From: Brachypodius melanocephalos
Taxonomy: Eukaryota > Chordata > Aves > Passeriformes > Pycnonotidae
Direction: 5' to 3'
Length of the DNA: 64,000 bases
Assembly: GCA_013398615.1 (NCBI GenBank)
Contig: VZSR01001854.1
Location: 7,949,053-8,013,052, forward strand
The translations under genes were made by a program, and so were the position numbers. Positions 48,301 to 60,400 of this stretch are shown piece by piece. The stretch's first letter is position 1; the number at the start of each line of letters is the position of its first letter. The notes under the pieces are model-generated. The model saw only the letters and a list, made by a program, of their open reading frames with translations, did no database searches and was not told the origin of the DNA.

Positions 48301-50786
48301 AGTTCCCTTGGCACCAAAGTCCCCTGACTCTGGTAAAGGTTCAGAAAGGAGTCAGTCATTCTTTCAGCTTTCGGGAGTTTAATCAGATCAGATAGATTTC
48401 AGTTAATGTTTGCTTACAGAGAATCTTTCATAAGAAGTAGATCCTTTCCAAAGCTGCAAAACTGATGTGATGGTCCAGCTACACATCTTTTGTATTACAG
48501 CCTAATTGGTTAGAACACACACTGAGAGAATGTGTGACCAGGATAAATTCCTTTCTCAGCCTGAAGGAGTTTTACCTTTTGTTACTCACCCAGGAGAGTA
48601 GAAGAGCTGAGTGGCAGCTCTTTTCCTAGCCTGAGACAGGCTGCCTTTCAGTAAACAGGGCTAGTATAAAAATTGAACCTTTCTTTGATCAAAAGAGAGA
48701 GAGCACAAGGAAGTGCATTACTGCAGTGATTAAGGCCTTCTCCGTGATTTGGATTATGCTTCTGTTTGCTTCAGTGACTTTACAGAAGGAGGAAGCAGAA
48801 CTCATGACCACCAGCAAGACTTCAGGGGCTGATTATCACCCTCTCCTCTGCACTACGGGTCAGAGTACCCAGAAAGGTCCTCCCATTTAGCCATACTTAG
48901 CAAGCATGTAAGGTGGGTCTTGAGGAGGCAAAAAAATATAAATTTGAATCCTGTCAGGCTCAGTTAAACATTGACCTCAGGTCTCCTATTTGCAGGCTTA
49001 CTGTTTTAAGAAGGAAATCACTAAAGGTAGGCCACCGTGACACCTTTCTCTCACTTCTCCAAAGAAGATCCTTGCTCAATATTCTTTTCTTTTTTTCTCA
49101 ACGTGTAGCTATATCTCATTTGCAGGAGAGGATTTGGGACTTTAGTTTGAGGAGACATTGCTCACAGCTCTTAATCCTGTTGCCTAATTGCATTCTAATT
49201 AATACTTTAGATGTTATTACATAATTATTTCAATTAATTGAAATTTATTTTACTTAGTTTTCCATTTCCCTAGGGAGTCATCCTTTTGCTCATAATTTTG
49301 TGTAAGCTAGCTCCTTTCAGCTCTTTGCATAAACTGTGGTATGTAGGGAAGAGGTCTGGTAAATTCAGAAAGCATTAGGAGATAAAGAGGCAGCTGAATT
49401 TGGTGTTATGGTGAGCCAGCATTGGCTGGCAGCCAAATGTCCATCCTACTGCCCCATCCTCAGCAGGCTGGGGAAAAAGACAGGATGAGAAAGCTAATGG
49501 GTCAAGATAAAGACAAGGGAAACTGCTTAGCAATTACAGTTGGAGGCAAAACAGACTCAAGTTGGGGAAAATTACTTTAATTAATTCCCATTAAAACAGA
49601 TATAAGTAGTGAAAACCAAAACCAAAATATGAAACCCACACCTTCTCTCTTTTTTTCCCACAAGCTCAATTTAAACCATGTGTTTCCAGCTCCTCTCCCC
49701 TCAACCCTGAATGATGCAGGGAGCATGAGAGGAAGAGGTTCGTGCTCAATGTATAACACTTTGTCTGATGCTCCCTCCTCATACTGGCTCCCTGGCTCCA
49801 ACATTGGTCTTTCCATAGGCTGGAATTCTTTAGGAAAAATGGTCAATGCTTGTGTGTGATGCTGTTGACCAGGCGTAGGTGTTGCTCTCCAGTTTTAAAC
49901 CCTCTCATGTTCATTATTTATGTCGTCTGTCTGCTTGAAAACCAGTCTTGATTAATTTATTTTATTGGAGTACATCAGGTAAATAATATTGTGCAACCCA
50001 CATTTCAGCCAAGTTTTTGAACAATTAACAGAGCAAAAAAATGAATATACATGCATTTTACTGACATACTTATTTTTCAGGAGGGACCTCTTTATAGTTT
50101 CTAACTTCACTAAAAGAATAAATATTTTGGAAGTTACATGAGTGGATTCAAACTTGATTTGTGAAATCTCCGACTCTAGTTTGGATTGTATCTGTGCAAA
50201 AAATGTCTGCTTGTGGGGTTCAGAGAAAGGGTGATTCCGTGGATATTCTTCATATATACAAATTAGCAGTGGAAGCAAGTAACTTCACCATTGCTGGTAC
50301 ACGAAAGGTCTGGAGAACAGCAATAGTGTGAGAAAAGAACCAACAGAGAAAACCACTAAAATGCATTAAAGGAAAGAAGAGAAGGAGGCCTGGAGAAATT
50401 TGACATAAAATGTTGTACTGCTGAAAAGTTTTAAGGATAAAATATAAAATCTCTCCGGAATGTGACAGCTCCAGTCTTAATCCACAAACCAGAAAGTGAT
50501 TTCTAAATGAATCTCCCTTCACTAAACCCCATTAAGAAAACTTTTTTCTACTCAGTAGAAATTTCTCAGGAGTTAAATTATGTGATTTTGAGAGATGATG
50601 TTTTATTGATCACAATTCACGTGTTTCTGTTCAGGAGCGTGTGCATACAGATCAGCCATCAGATTCCTTTATATCTTCAATTTTCTTTTGGGACACTACT
50701 TTTCTTTCCAAAAATTGGTTTCATATACCACATACTTATACATAAAGACAACCTATACATAGATCCCTTGATAAATACATGAGTTT
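45301..50786. other. Stretch without recognisable gene
   Basis: AT-rich unique DNA. It contains an 18-base palindrome at 49227-49244 and short minus-strand splice-like pairs such as 47669-47690 that enclose too few codons to support. Frames 48913-49224 (+), 49577-49846 (-), 49952-50278 (-) and 50250-50522 (-) are unrecognised. Confidence 0.5.
49227..49244. promoter_or_regulatory. 18-bp perfect palindrome centred on AATTAATT
   Basis: The sequence atttcaattaattgaaat equals its own reverse complement. The core TCAATTAATTGA resembles a back-to-back homeodomain site (two ATTA/TAAT cores). It lies in AT-rich DNA with further TAAT cores nearby, so chance is possible. Confidence 0.3.
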
Positions 50787-50885
50787 TTTAAAAAGAAAAC
50801 AACTAAAAACCCCAAAAATCCAAAAGGAAAAAAGGAGAAAAATAGAAAAACATAAATATAAGTATTTATAAATATTATAAAACCA
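50787..50885 (+). repeat. A-rich low-complexity tract
   Basis: About 100 bases rich in A with CCC blocks (aaaaaccccaaaaatccaaaagg...). It resembles the A/C-rich patches at 6.41, 37.65 and 54.19 kb. It adjoins a CR1 copy but is not its tail. Confidence 0.75.
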
Positions 50886-50983
50886 GTCCAAGCAAGTTAT
50901 TTCTGGAAAGGAAGCAATTTTATAAAACTTGGACATCTCCTTGAAATAGAAAAATAAACTGGAGGAGTGGAAATGTTATTATA

Positions 50984-51335
50984 GATCATAGAACCATAGA
51001 AGAGTTTGGGTTGGAAGAGACTTTGGAGATCATCTAGTTCTGAGCCCCCTTGCATGGGCAGGGACATCTTTCACTAAACCAGGTTTTTCAGAGCTCCATC
51101 CAAACCAGCCTTTTTTCCCACATCTCCAAGCACCCTGGAGATTCTAGGGTGTCTTTCCACATCCCTTGAACAGCTCTTTGGGACAAGCCTTTGTCAATGC
51201 TGTGTTTCCAGTCCTCCTTCTCAGCCAAGGTCCCTGGCTCACTGGAACATGGGCTTCAAGCCATTCCAGTACCTTCTGTGGGCTTGGGATGGCCTCCAGC
51301 CCCTCCAGGCCTGCCAGCTCTGGCTGCCCAAGGCC
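50984..51335 (-). mobile_element. CR1 LINE, 3'-end fragment, minus orientation
   Basis: The left end gatcatagaaccatagaagagtttgggttggaagagactttggagatcatctagttc is the reverse complement of a typical avian CR1 3' terminus. It continues with cagggacatctttcactaaaccaggtt and cagagctccatccaaaccagcc. The inner (5') boundary is uncertain because the sequence becomes diverged after about 51180. Confidence 0.88.
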
Positions 51336-51379
51336 GAGAAATTAGTTTACCTGGCAGATGAGAAAGGAGAGAGGGGGTT

Positions 51380-51545
51380 TCCGTAGGAGTCCTTCTTCAA
51401 GTCTTGAGGAGGAACTTCTCTACACTGAGGGTGGCAGAGCTGTGGAAGGGACTGCTCCATGATGTCATAGAGTCTCCCTCTCTGCAGACGTTCCAAATCC
51501 ACCTGGATGTGTTCCTGTGTAACCTGTCCTGTCCCTGGCTGAGTT
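51380..51545 (+). mobile_element. CR1-like 3' region fragment, plus orientation
   Basis: The text aggaacttctctacactgagggtggcagagctgtggaagggactgctccatgatgtcatagagtctccctctctgcagacgttccaaatccacctggatgtgttcctgtgtaacctg follows the sense 3' region of a CR1 ('...ggtgacagagcactggcacaggttgcccagagaggttgtggagtctccttccctggagatattcaaaacc...'). The terminal tail is missing. It faces the neighbouring minus-strand CR1, making an inverted pair of CR1 fragments. Confidence 0.75.
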
Positions 51546-52210
51546 GGTCATGGAGCCACCGAGACCATGTCAGAGAGACAGCTGCTCCCCTGCCTCCTGC
51601 TGCTGGAGCTCCTTCTCCTCCAGGCTGTCCCGCTGCTGTGACAGAGTAGATTTGCTCTGTGGCGCCCCGCAGCTGGGGTGTAGCTGGCCACCCTTCTCCA
51701 GCCCCCATGGATCCTTCATCTTGCTGGACATGATGGTTTGGTGATTCCTGGCGTTTTGTGAGCTCTGTGGGCAGGGGAGCAGTGTCAGTCTGTGCCGTGG
51801 GGTGCTGAGGCCTGGCCCTTTCTGCCCTGAGGGGCTGCATCTTACTGCCCTTGGCCCACACGTAGGAAAAAAAAGAGGAGGAGGAGGCATGGGATGGAGG
51901 CAGCTGCCTTGGAGGCCTCTGCTCTTGCCTTGAGGGGTACCTATCTCTGCTTCATCTTTTGCCTTTGGCTGTACCCCTGGACAGACCTCACACCTGGTTT
52001 TCTCCCTCACCATACCTGGGGCTCCAGTGCAGCCTGTTCAACATCTGGGTCTGCCTGCTGCACTCAGGCTGTACAGGACTGTGCCCTGGCTGCTGGTGAT
52101 GATTCCTGTGCTGGAGCCACCCTTGGCTTAGAGAGTGGTCAAGTTTTCTGCCTCCTGACTTTCTTTAGTCCTGGTAGGATTTTGCTTTCTCCTTTCTGTC
52201 TGTGCAATTA
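51546..52210. other. GC-rich block with long frames, unidentified
   Basis: This is the most GC-rich part of the right half. The - strand frames 51397-51861 (154 codons, overlapping the CR1 fragment) and 51570-52013 (147 codons, with EEKELQQQEAGEQLSL near its end) and the + frame 51894-52211 are all open, which points to low stop density rather than to one protein. It could be a decayed repeat or LTR that I cannot name, or a non-coding transcript. I do not recognise a family. Confidence 0.2.
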
Positions 52211-55200
52211 GTGACAGTAATGTGCGGGAAGTAGCATTGCCTTCCTGTTTTGTTTGGAAATCTACTGAGATGGTGGTGGGAATGAATTTTTATATGACTG
52301 CAGTCACAGGTTTGCTAATTATTTTGTGAGACTGGGTAGGATGTGTAGAATTGTGATTTTAGATTGCTGTAAAGTCCCATTGTCAGACTGCATCCTGCTC
52401 TCATTCCCTCTTTGGGAGCCAGGCACTAGAAGCTGGAGATTGCAGCTTCTAGTCCATGCTCCCCAAACCCTTTATCAAATCCAGTCTTCAGATTATGGAT
52501 GTGCATAGCTGTTCTGTCTAGGTTTCCAAAACAATTTTCTCCTTGTCAGCATCTTCTGTCCTCAGCCAGCTCTCTGATTGAGAATCTAATTATGGCTAGT
52601 CAAGGGTAAATTTGATCAGAGGTGTTACTCTGCCTCTGAGCTCCGAAGGCACGCCTTGCTGCTCCAACACTATCAGTGCTGCAATGTTCCTCTGGACCTC
52701 AGGATTCCCTTTATCTTCCAGTGGTTCTGTGTCTTTGCAGCACTACAGAGTCACAATAACTATATTGTTCTTATTTCCAGTCATCAGCAATTCGGTTTTG
52801 TAGAGATTTTCCAGGTTCTAGGAGGAGATTCTGTGATTTATTTTGTTATTTTCTTCAGCCTCACCCTCAGTTTCAGTTCTCTGGGATTTTTCTTTCCTTC
52901 AGCATGTCAGAAGAACACATTAAAAAAAGTCCCTACAGTTTGGTTTGGAATACTTGGAGAGGGTACATTGATTGTAAACTCTCCAATACTAGGTTAATTC
53001 AGGTCCTGCAGCAATTCCTTAAGCACATCTCACAAAAACCTGCCTGCTCTAAAGAAACAGTAGGCTGGCTTGTGTATTGTCTTTATTATGGCAAATAATC
53101 TTTGGCTTGTGCTGTTGCTGTCTCTAGCTAAAATTGCTGCATCATATTCAGGCCCATGAGAGCATGCAAATGACTGAAGAACCTGTGTCTGCTTCAGAAG
53201 TGCTCTTGAAAATTTCACTGATAATTTCCAGTTGTTTATCTGCCTGACCTATGTTTGAACTGTGTGAATCTACCATTCCATTCAGCACAACTTGTTTTTA
53301 TCTGACCTTGCTCAGTCATAATCTGGCTAACAAGTCAAATTTGGTTTTGTTTTATTTTCCATAGCTAGGGGGAGTATTTTTGCTGCAAATATTTATTATT
53401 TTAGCATTAATATGAAGTCCTCCAATCTCTTAAACATTTTATCTTGTACATTCATCTGTTAGAAAAATTCCCACCAAACACCTACATCAAAATTTGCATT
53501 TGTGGACGTTCCTTCCCAGCCTCTAGAGAGAGTACTTTTTATTCCTATATATCAGAACAAAGCAGTAACTTTGATCTTTTATTTTTGGGTATTTTTTGCA
53601 TTATGACGACCTTTGTTTTAAGAAACATGTTATTGCTTGAATACATTTTGAGTTTTTTTCCTCTTAGTAAATACTTTTCACTTTCTGTACAAGGAGTTGG
53701 AGGGTGAACAGCTTAAACTTGCACATTGGATGTTAACAGTTCAGATGTTTAACTTCTGCCCAGTATGGGCACCTAAAAAGATAGAGATGGATAGATCCAA
53801 CCTGAAAGTATTTGAAATGTAACTGGGAAGCAGAACAAAGGAGAATTCTGTGAGAAAAGAGACATACCATCCCACTGTCTGTTCATTTGCCAAACTAGAG
53901 AAAGCAGGTTTTCAAAGTTAAACTAGTACCTTTGAGCTGCTCGTTCTCATCTTTTTATAGCAAATGGTAAATAAAGTGCAATTTCCAGAGTAAAATTCAT
54001 CTCAGCCAAAGGTAAGTGTCCATTCCCACCCTTCCCCTTAGCAGTTATGAAGTTATAACAGGTATGGGTAATACCTTATGTGGTTCCTCTGGAACACAGT
54101 GGAGTTTCCTGTCTGGCTGCCAGTGAAACTCAACTGGCAGTAATACCACCTGCAAAAGAGAGTAGATGTTGTTGAAAAATTAGCCCTACCAAAAAACCCC
54201 AAACCAAAGAAAAAATTAAAATTTTGATTTTCAGTCAGATTAACTTCTGAGCAGAGACCCTGAAAACTGAAGTTCTGGCATTAGTTTCTGGGGACATGTG
54301 CCCCAGTCTGAGGTAGAACAGGGCTGGTCCTTCTGGGGCTGCTGTAGTCTTGGGTCAGTTTGGCTGTTTAGAGTTTATGTGGGTTCAATCATGGTATTTA
54401 AAGGGGCTTGACTTAAAGGGGATTGATTTAAAAGTAAAAATATTCCTAATATTTTAGGAGGAACCATACCTCTGACATCTACAGTCAAACATGCTGCCTA
54501 ATTGCTGGAAATCCATTCTTGTTATGTTCAGTAGCATGTACACTCAGCAACCTTATTTAACATCAGTAATTGCATTAAGGAAGAATTTTTATGTGCTGAG
54601 GGCACTATCTCCATTTCTGTCAGTTGCTTTTTTGGAAAAGGCAGTTTGGTTATTGCTTTTTTTGCCTTAGTCAGTTGATCACTTCAGAAACCATTAAACG
54701 AAGTAATGGTACAAGATCTAATTGCATCTCCCAGTCCCTAACCCCCTGGCTTTTTTTTCCTGTTTATGAAAGGATAATGTGTATTAGACTGATGGTTGGC
54801 TTGTTTCAGTAGCTGTTTTGACAGTGTAATTATTGTCAAAATTGTTACGACGAAGAGCCATTTTAAACTTTAAAACATTCATGTAGCAGGTTTGAGTTCC
54901 AGGGCTTTTGGATCAGTTAAGTATTCCAGAAAGTTTGCTGCATCATAGAGAAATCAGCAAAACTTGCCAAGTCAGCTGTAAAATAAATAATCTCTAAATG
55001 TGATCTATGGGATTTGAATATTCTAAAGGCTCTACCTTAGGCTTTTATTATACAGTTGCATTGGAATGCCAGGACCTACTGATGTGCCCTATTCTGCCTT
55101 CAGTATCAACCAGCAGCAGTAATCCCAGCTTGAAGGGAAAGGTTGAAAATGAGTTTCTCTTTGTTATGGCAGATAGGACTTTGAGAGTTTTATGCAGTCT

Positions 55201-57421
55201 CTGTAAAATTGCACCATGAATGGTGTTCCTAAACTTTCTCTCCAACATAAATGCACGTAGGCTGCTATCTCTTACGGATGTGTTTTGTGGCCTGTCCTTT
55301 CACTTTATTAAAAAAATGCAGTTTCTGAGATTAAATACACATAATGAAACATAATTTTCTTTGTTTCTTGATCAGGGGGTCAAGACCTGCAAAATTCTGC
55401 TTAAGGGTACGTGTGGCCAGTGGCAAATACAAGTCCAGCTGACTGCTTACAGCTTGCATGGACATGTCTTACTGATGCTCAGACTGTGGTCTTCTCTTTA
55501 GATCTTGGTGCCTCTTTCCAGCGCTCTGAAGTGTTCATTCTGCCTCTCGAAAGTCAATGGCCATTGGAGGCATTTTTTATAGGCAGTGCTTGCTGGTCAC
55601 TGTTGGAATGCAAGTAAAAGGAAGATCTGGAACTGTGAAGCTCTGTTTTCACATTTGTGTGTTTTGCTATTTAAACTTAGGACAAGATGCTTTTGCATCA
55701 CTGTAGAAATGAGTGATAGATACTAAGTGGTTGAGTATCTTCTGTCTATTGGTTAGGGATTTTTAAAGTTGTTTCTTAAAAGTTCTTTTTGCAGACAGCA
55801 GAAAAGAAAAGAAAACAAGGATGAAATGGGAATTTTTGAAGAAATACAGTCAGTCAGTTCTCATGGATTCCTGTAGGAAGCACTTGCTGTTGGTGGGACA
55901 GCTTAGCAACATTATGCCTAATTTGTTTCAGCTTTTTCATTTTTTTTTTTTCTCCTTGCCTGGGTATAGCCATAATTGTGATGTCCTAATGTATGCTCTT
56001 TGAAGTGGCAATTATAAATTGATCCAGGTGCCTGTGAGGAGAGCTGTTGTGGGTACATTTCATTTTTTGTGAAACTACTTCACTGTGTGGCATGGCACCA
56101 GGAAAGGTAGTGTCATAAATTTTCAACAGAGCATGTTGTGATGGAAAGACCCAGGACTACCATAGTTTTTTTAAGGTGTTTTTTCTAAAACATATCCAAT
56201 GTAGAGTCTTCTCTTTCTGTTGATCCTTTGACTGGGATTTCAACCTCTTACTATTATTCAGGTTGAGCTCTCTATCTTGGAGCGGTTTTCCTTTTAGAAC
56301 ACTGGTAAGATGCCTTTGGGACTTTGCGCAGATTTGTGATGTGATTTTAGACAACTCACTGTATTTTTTGCTGAAAGCCTATCGAAAAAATCTAACCAGT
56401 TTCTTGAGAATTATGAAAAAATTTTATATTCACAAACATGTACAAGCTTTAAAACTACATATTCCAGGATTCTGTAGCCCTGAAGTGAAACGTGATCTCA
56501 GGAAATAGCCCCAGTACTGAAGCTAATAGGGCAGATGATTTTAAAACACCCCAAACCCATCATGGAGCTAGAAATACTATTTAATCAGCCTTGTTAGTTA
56601 ATTTTTTTCACTGAAGAATGGGAAAGGTACAAGGAGAAGATAAAATTTTCTAGGTAGAGAAAATGAAGTAGACATCATCAGGGGCCTGCTTAATCCTGTT
56701 AAAACATTGTGGTAAAATTAGAAATGGTTTGATCTAGAGATTCCCTATTAGCATTAGATGCCCTGCTTAGTTTCTCTGTTTCATTTTGGCTCTGTTTTAC
56801 ATCTCATGTGGGTTGCAGTTGGCAGAGGAAGGACAGTGTACAGTTAAGCAGATCAAGTGATATGAACTTGTGTAACTCGTGAATGTGCTGTGGAGGACCA
56901 ACAGGAAAATAAACATTTCAAAGGAATTATATACAAAACTGATGTCCCACATTCCTTATGTCTGTTACTGGTTTTGAAGTATTTTGAAACTCATTGGAGG
57001 ACATTATAAATAAAGAGAAATAATCTTTATAGCAATTTGCAAGTTAAGGATTTTATTTTCTTACAAATCTTCCCTTTGAGACTAAGGCATACTTGGATTT
57101 GTGTACTGATAAATAAGACAAAAATATTCTAGTGTTAAGGTTAAAGAGCAGTCTTCCTAATTGTTGAAATTTTTATTTTAAAGCACTAGACATTGCTTGA
57201 ATGTTTTTGGCTGAGCATTCTTATTTTTCCTCCTTCACCTGGACTCTGAAGCACTTTATGTAATTTTTTTTTTTTAAATTTTATGTAAAATATTTTAAAA
57301 GAAACAGCCTTACGAAAACTGACTTTCATCATGATAAAATCAGTGTAATTTGCTTTGAGCAACTGGCTGCTATCATCATAGTGGAGACCTTGAAGTAGAG
57401 TTGGGAAAAGTAGTTGGAAGA
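52211..57421. other. Stretch without recognisable gene
   Basis: AT-rich unique DNA, with an A/C-rich patch near 54188-54217 and a T-rich run at 55940-55952. Frames such as 52656-52997 (+) and 53444-53707 (+) are hydrophobic or low-complexity chance frames. Confidence 0.5.
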
Positions 57422-57464
57422 TGGAAATCTTTTGATGGAAACCTTTTGAGGGAAATCTTTTGAG
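57422..57464. repeat. Three tandem copies of a 14-15 bp unit
   Basis: The units tggaaatcttttga, tggaaaccttttgag and ggaaatcttttgag follow one another, with one internal T/C difference. This is a short imperfect triplication. Confidence 0.85.
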
Positions 57465-60400
57465 ATGCTGTGAAGTACTAGCACTTGCAGGAAGAATCCT
57501 TCTGTTCAGGCTCTTTGTTTCTGCGTGGTGCCATCACTGTCTGATCTTTACAAAGTAACGTGGTTCACTGGTTGTTCTCAGAAGATCTATGGCTTTCTTT
57601 CAGACGCTTATGGTGGTATTTATGTCTTCTGCCTTTAGATAGCTGAAAACTGTGTGGCAACTAAGCCTCTAGCTACCCTGGCCTGCATTTACTGTCATTG
57701 GAGAGAAGCTGGCAGCTCCAGAGAGGTGTTCCTGAAACCAGCTTCAGGATGAAACTACCTTCCTTCTTTAGATGCTTTTTTATCTACTTTGACTTTAAGG
57801 TGTGGCTTGGAAAGAGCTCATGCTTCCATGTCTTTTAGCTGCCTGTGTTGGATGGAGTGAATCCCACTTTCTGCCTCAGAAGAAGTTGAATGCAGTTACT
57901 TCTTGTTTCTGAAGAAACCATTTCCTTCCAGTAAGGTTGGGTTAAAGAAAAGGATTAGCTGTGAACTGCTGTGCTTGTAAGACTCTCACAGCTGTGACCA
58001 AGAACAGAGATAATTTCTGGTTTGGAACAGCCTGGCTTCTAGATCATAAATTGGGCTGATTTATATCACAGTTCTGTGTACAAGTAATGCCATTCTTCAT
58101 TGCTTAATAAACATTAAAAGCCTGTTTCTAATCCCCACAAAACACTACGAATGAGAAATGGTTGTACAGGCATTACTTTGGCAGCAGAGAGCAAAGCAAA
58201 TCCATTCCCTTAAAAAGACCCACGTTAGAAGGGAGGGCACTCTACAGCAAGGGGAGAAAATTATCTTTGGTTTGCCGATACAACACAGTCCTCAAAGCAC
58301 CATGTTATTTCTTTTGTGTTGTGCTGAAAACCCCACTGCTAATGTACAATCTGAGTTTTTCTTTCATGAAAAAAAATATAACAGTGTGCTAATCTGTTGG
58401 ATTATTTACTTGTCTTTGAGGGGCTTTGGGGCTACTTTCTGTATAGATGTTCTTTTCTACATTTCCTATGTGTGATGGTTACCTAAGAAGTAAGTTCTGT
58501 TTCACTTTGAAATTGCACGTGTGAGTTGTGTAACAGTTCAGCTGTTAGCACCCAGACAAGCTGTGTGCCTGAGCAGGGATGTTCAAGATCCTCTGATGAA
58601 TGAGGAGGTGCAGGAAAATCACACAAGAGGCACTTAAGCAAGTGAGTCAGTCATGAACATTGTGGAAATCTTAGGATTGTTGCTGACAGGCTAATCTAGA
58701 TGAATTTAATTTATACCTAAATTTATTTGGCTGAGATTTTTAAAAAATATGCTAAGCATTTAAACTCAGTTGACTAAAGACACTAGGACTAATAAGAGGA
58801 CATAGATTGATTTGCTTGGAAATCGAAGCCTTTGACCAGCCAAGTAGTGATTGCATGGGTGAAGCTCCATTTCTAGATGGCAGCAAATCATCAGAAGGAT
58901 ACATGGGCTGCATGTAGTGTTTGTGAATAAATGGGGACCCGTGTAGATTTTGCTTCTGAAATTGTACTCCCAAAATTTTTTTCCATTCTTTTGCATCTTT
59001 TGCGCTAAAACATCATTCTTATTAAGGCATAAAAGAGTTTACCATTAGTTTCAATTTTTTGTTGTTTTTTCCAGTTGTGAGTGAATTGTTTCACACACAA
59101 AAGCAATACGATTGTATTGAAGCTGAGTACTGTCACTCTTTACTCTGGATTCCTTATTTTTTAAATCAACTTTTGCCTTCCTTTCTGCTTCACTCATTTG
59201 ATGACCTTTAGTGAAATCCATCAGTTTAAGGAGGTGACTTTCTTGATGACTGACACACCATCTCTTATTTTACTTTCAGTTTGTTGTAACTTTTATTTAT
59301 AGTTTAGTAAATTCTGTGAGTATCTGCTGCTTTATTTATAGTGGAATGTGTTATGCCTTTCAATCACATCAAACTGTTTAATACCCTAAAATACCTGGAT
59401 TCTTGTCATGTAATGGTACGTGATTAAGACTAGATGTTGTTACAGTCCCTTTCCATCTTCAAAATCTCTGAATCCATCTGGGTTTTGTGTTTCAGTTACC
59501 CTGTAATGCTGCTGATCATGAATACAGCATTTCTGTTTGTAGCACTCACACACTAGTCTGTAATACTGCAACATGAAGTACAGCAAACTTAAAATTTTGA
59601 AAGTCCTGTTGGACTGTCTGTCTTTTAAATATATGATAATTATGCATAAAACACTTCATAGCCTGGATGTGACTGGAAAGAGATCTCATTAATGCTTTCT
59701 CTAACAATCATTCTCAAAAGATAATGTGTATTAAATGTGCAATATTTCATTCTCTCATACCTCATACAGGAACAAACAATTTGTACATTCTAATTTACTT
59801 TTTCCCTGGCTCTATTTACATGACGTACAGTAAAAATAATTTTTTCCAGGAACACTTGTTGTGAGGTTAATTTTGAAGTGGCTTTTCATTTCCCTGTTTT
59901 GTTTGAGGCTGAATCCCAGAATCACAACGTGTTTTCAAGAAGTGTCCCTCCTGCCTCCTTTCATTTGTGTAACATTGCCAGTGACTGAGAGAGCTTGGCT
60001 TATGCTAACATGAATTGTTTAGCTGTTTACCCTGCTAACGTACTTATAAAGGTGTTATACTTAGTGCATAATTAGCAAAAGCCTTTGGTCTGTAAGATAG
60101 GAGATGTTTAGAGGTGCAAGGTATGTATGCAATTTTGTTTCCTTCATTTTCAGATGCCACTGACCTCAAGTACTTTTGAAGCATCCTAGTAAAGAAATGT
60201 GAAGTTTTATTTCCTTAGTTCTTGGGCAGGTTCATTTGAATGCATTAGGGCACACCAGATCTTGAAGGGATGATTACTTCAATCAGCAAATCCCACTGAA
60301 ATAGAATTTGATAATTTCGTTTTCTGAACTGACCTGCCTAATTATTTTTTTTCTTCCGAGTCAAACTAATTCCTCTCTGCTTGTGACACAGTGAAGGTTC

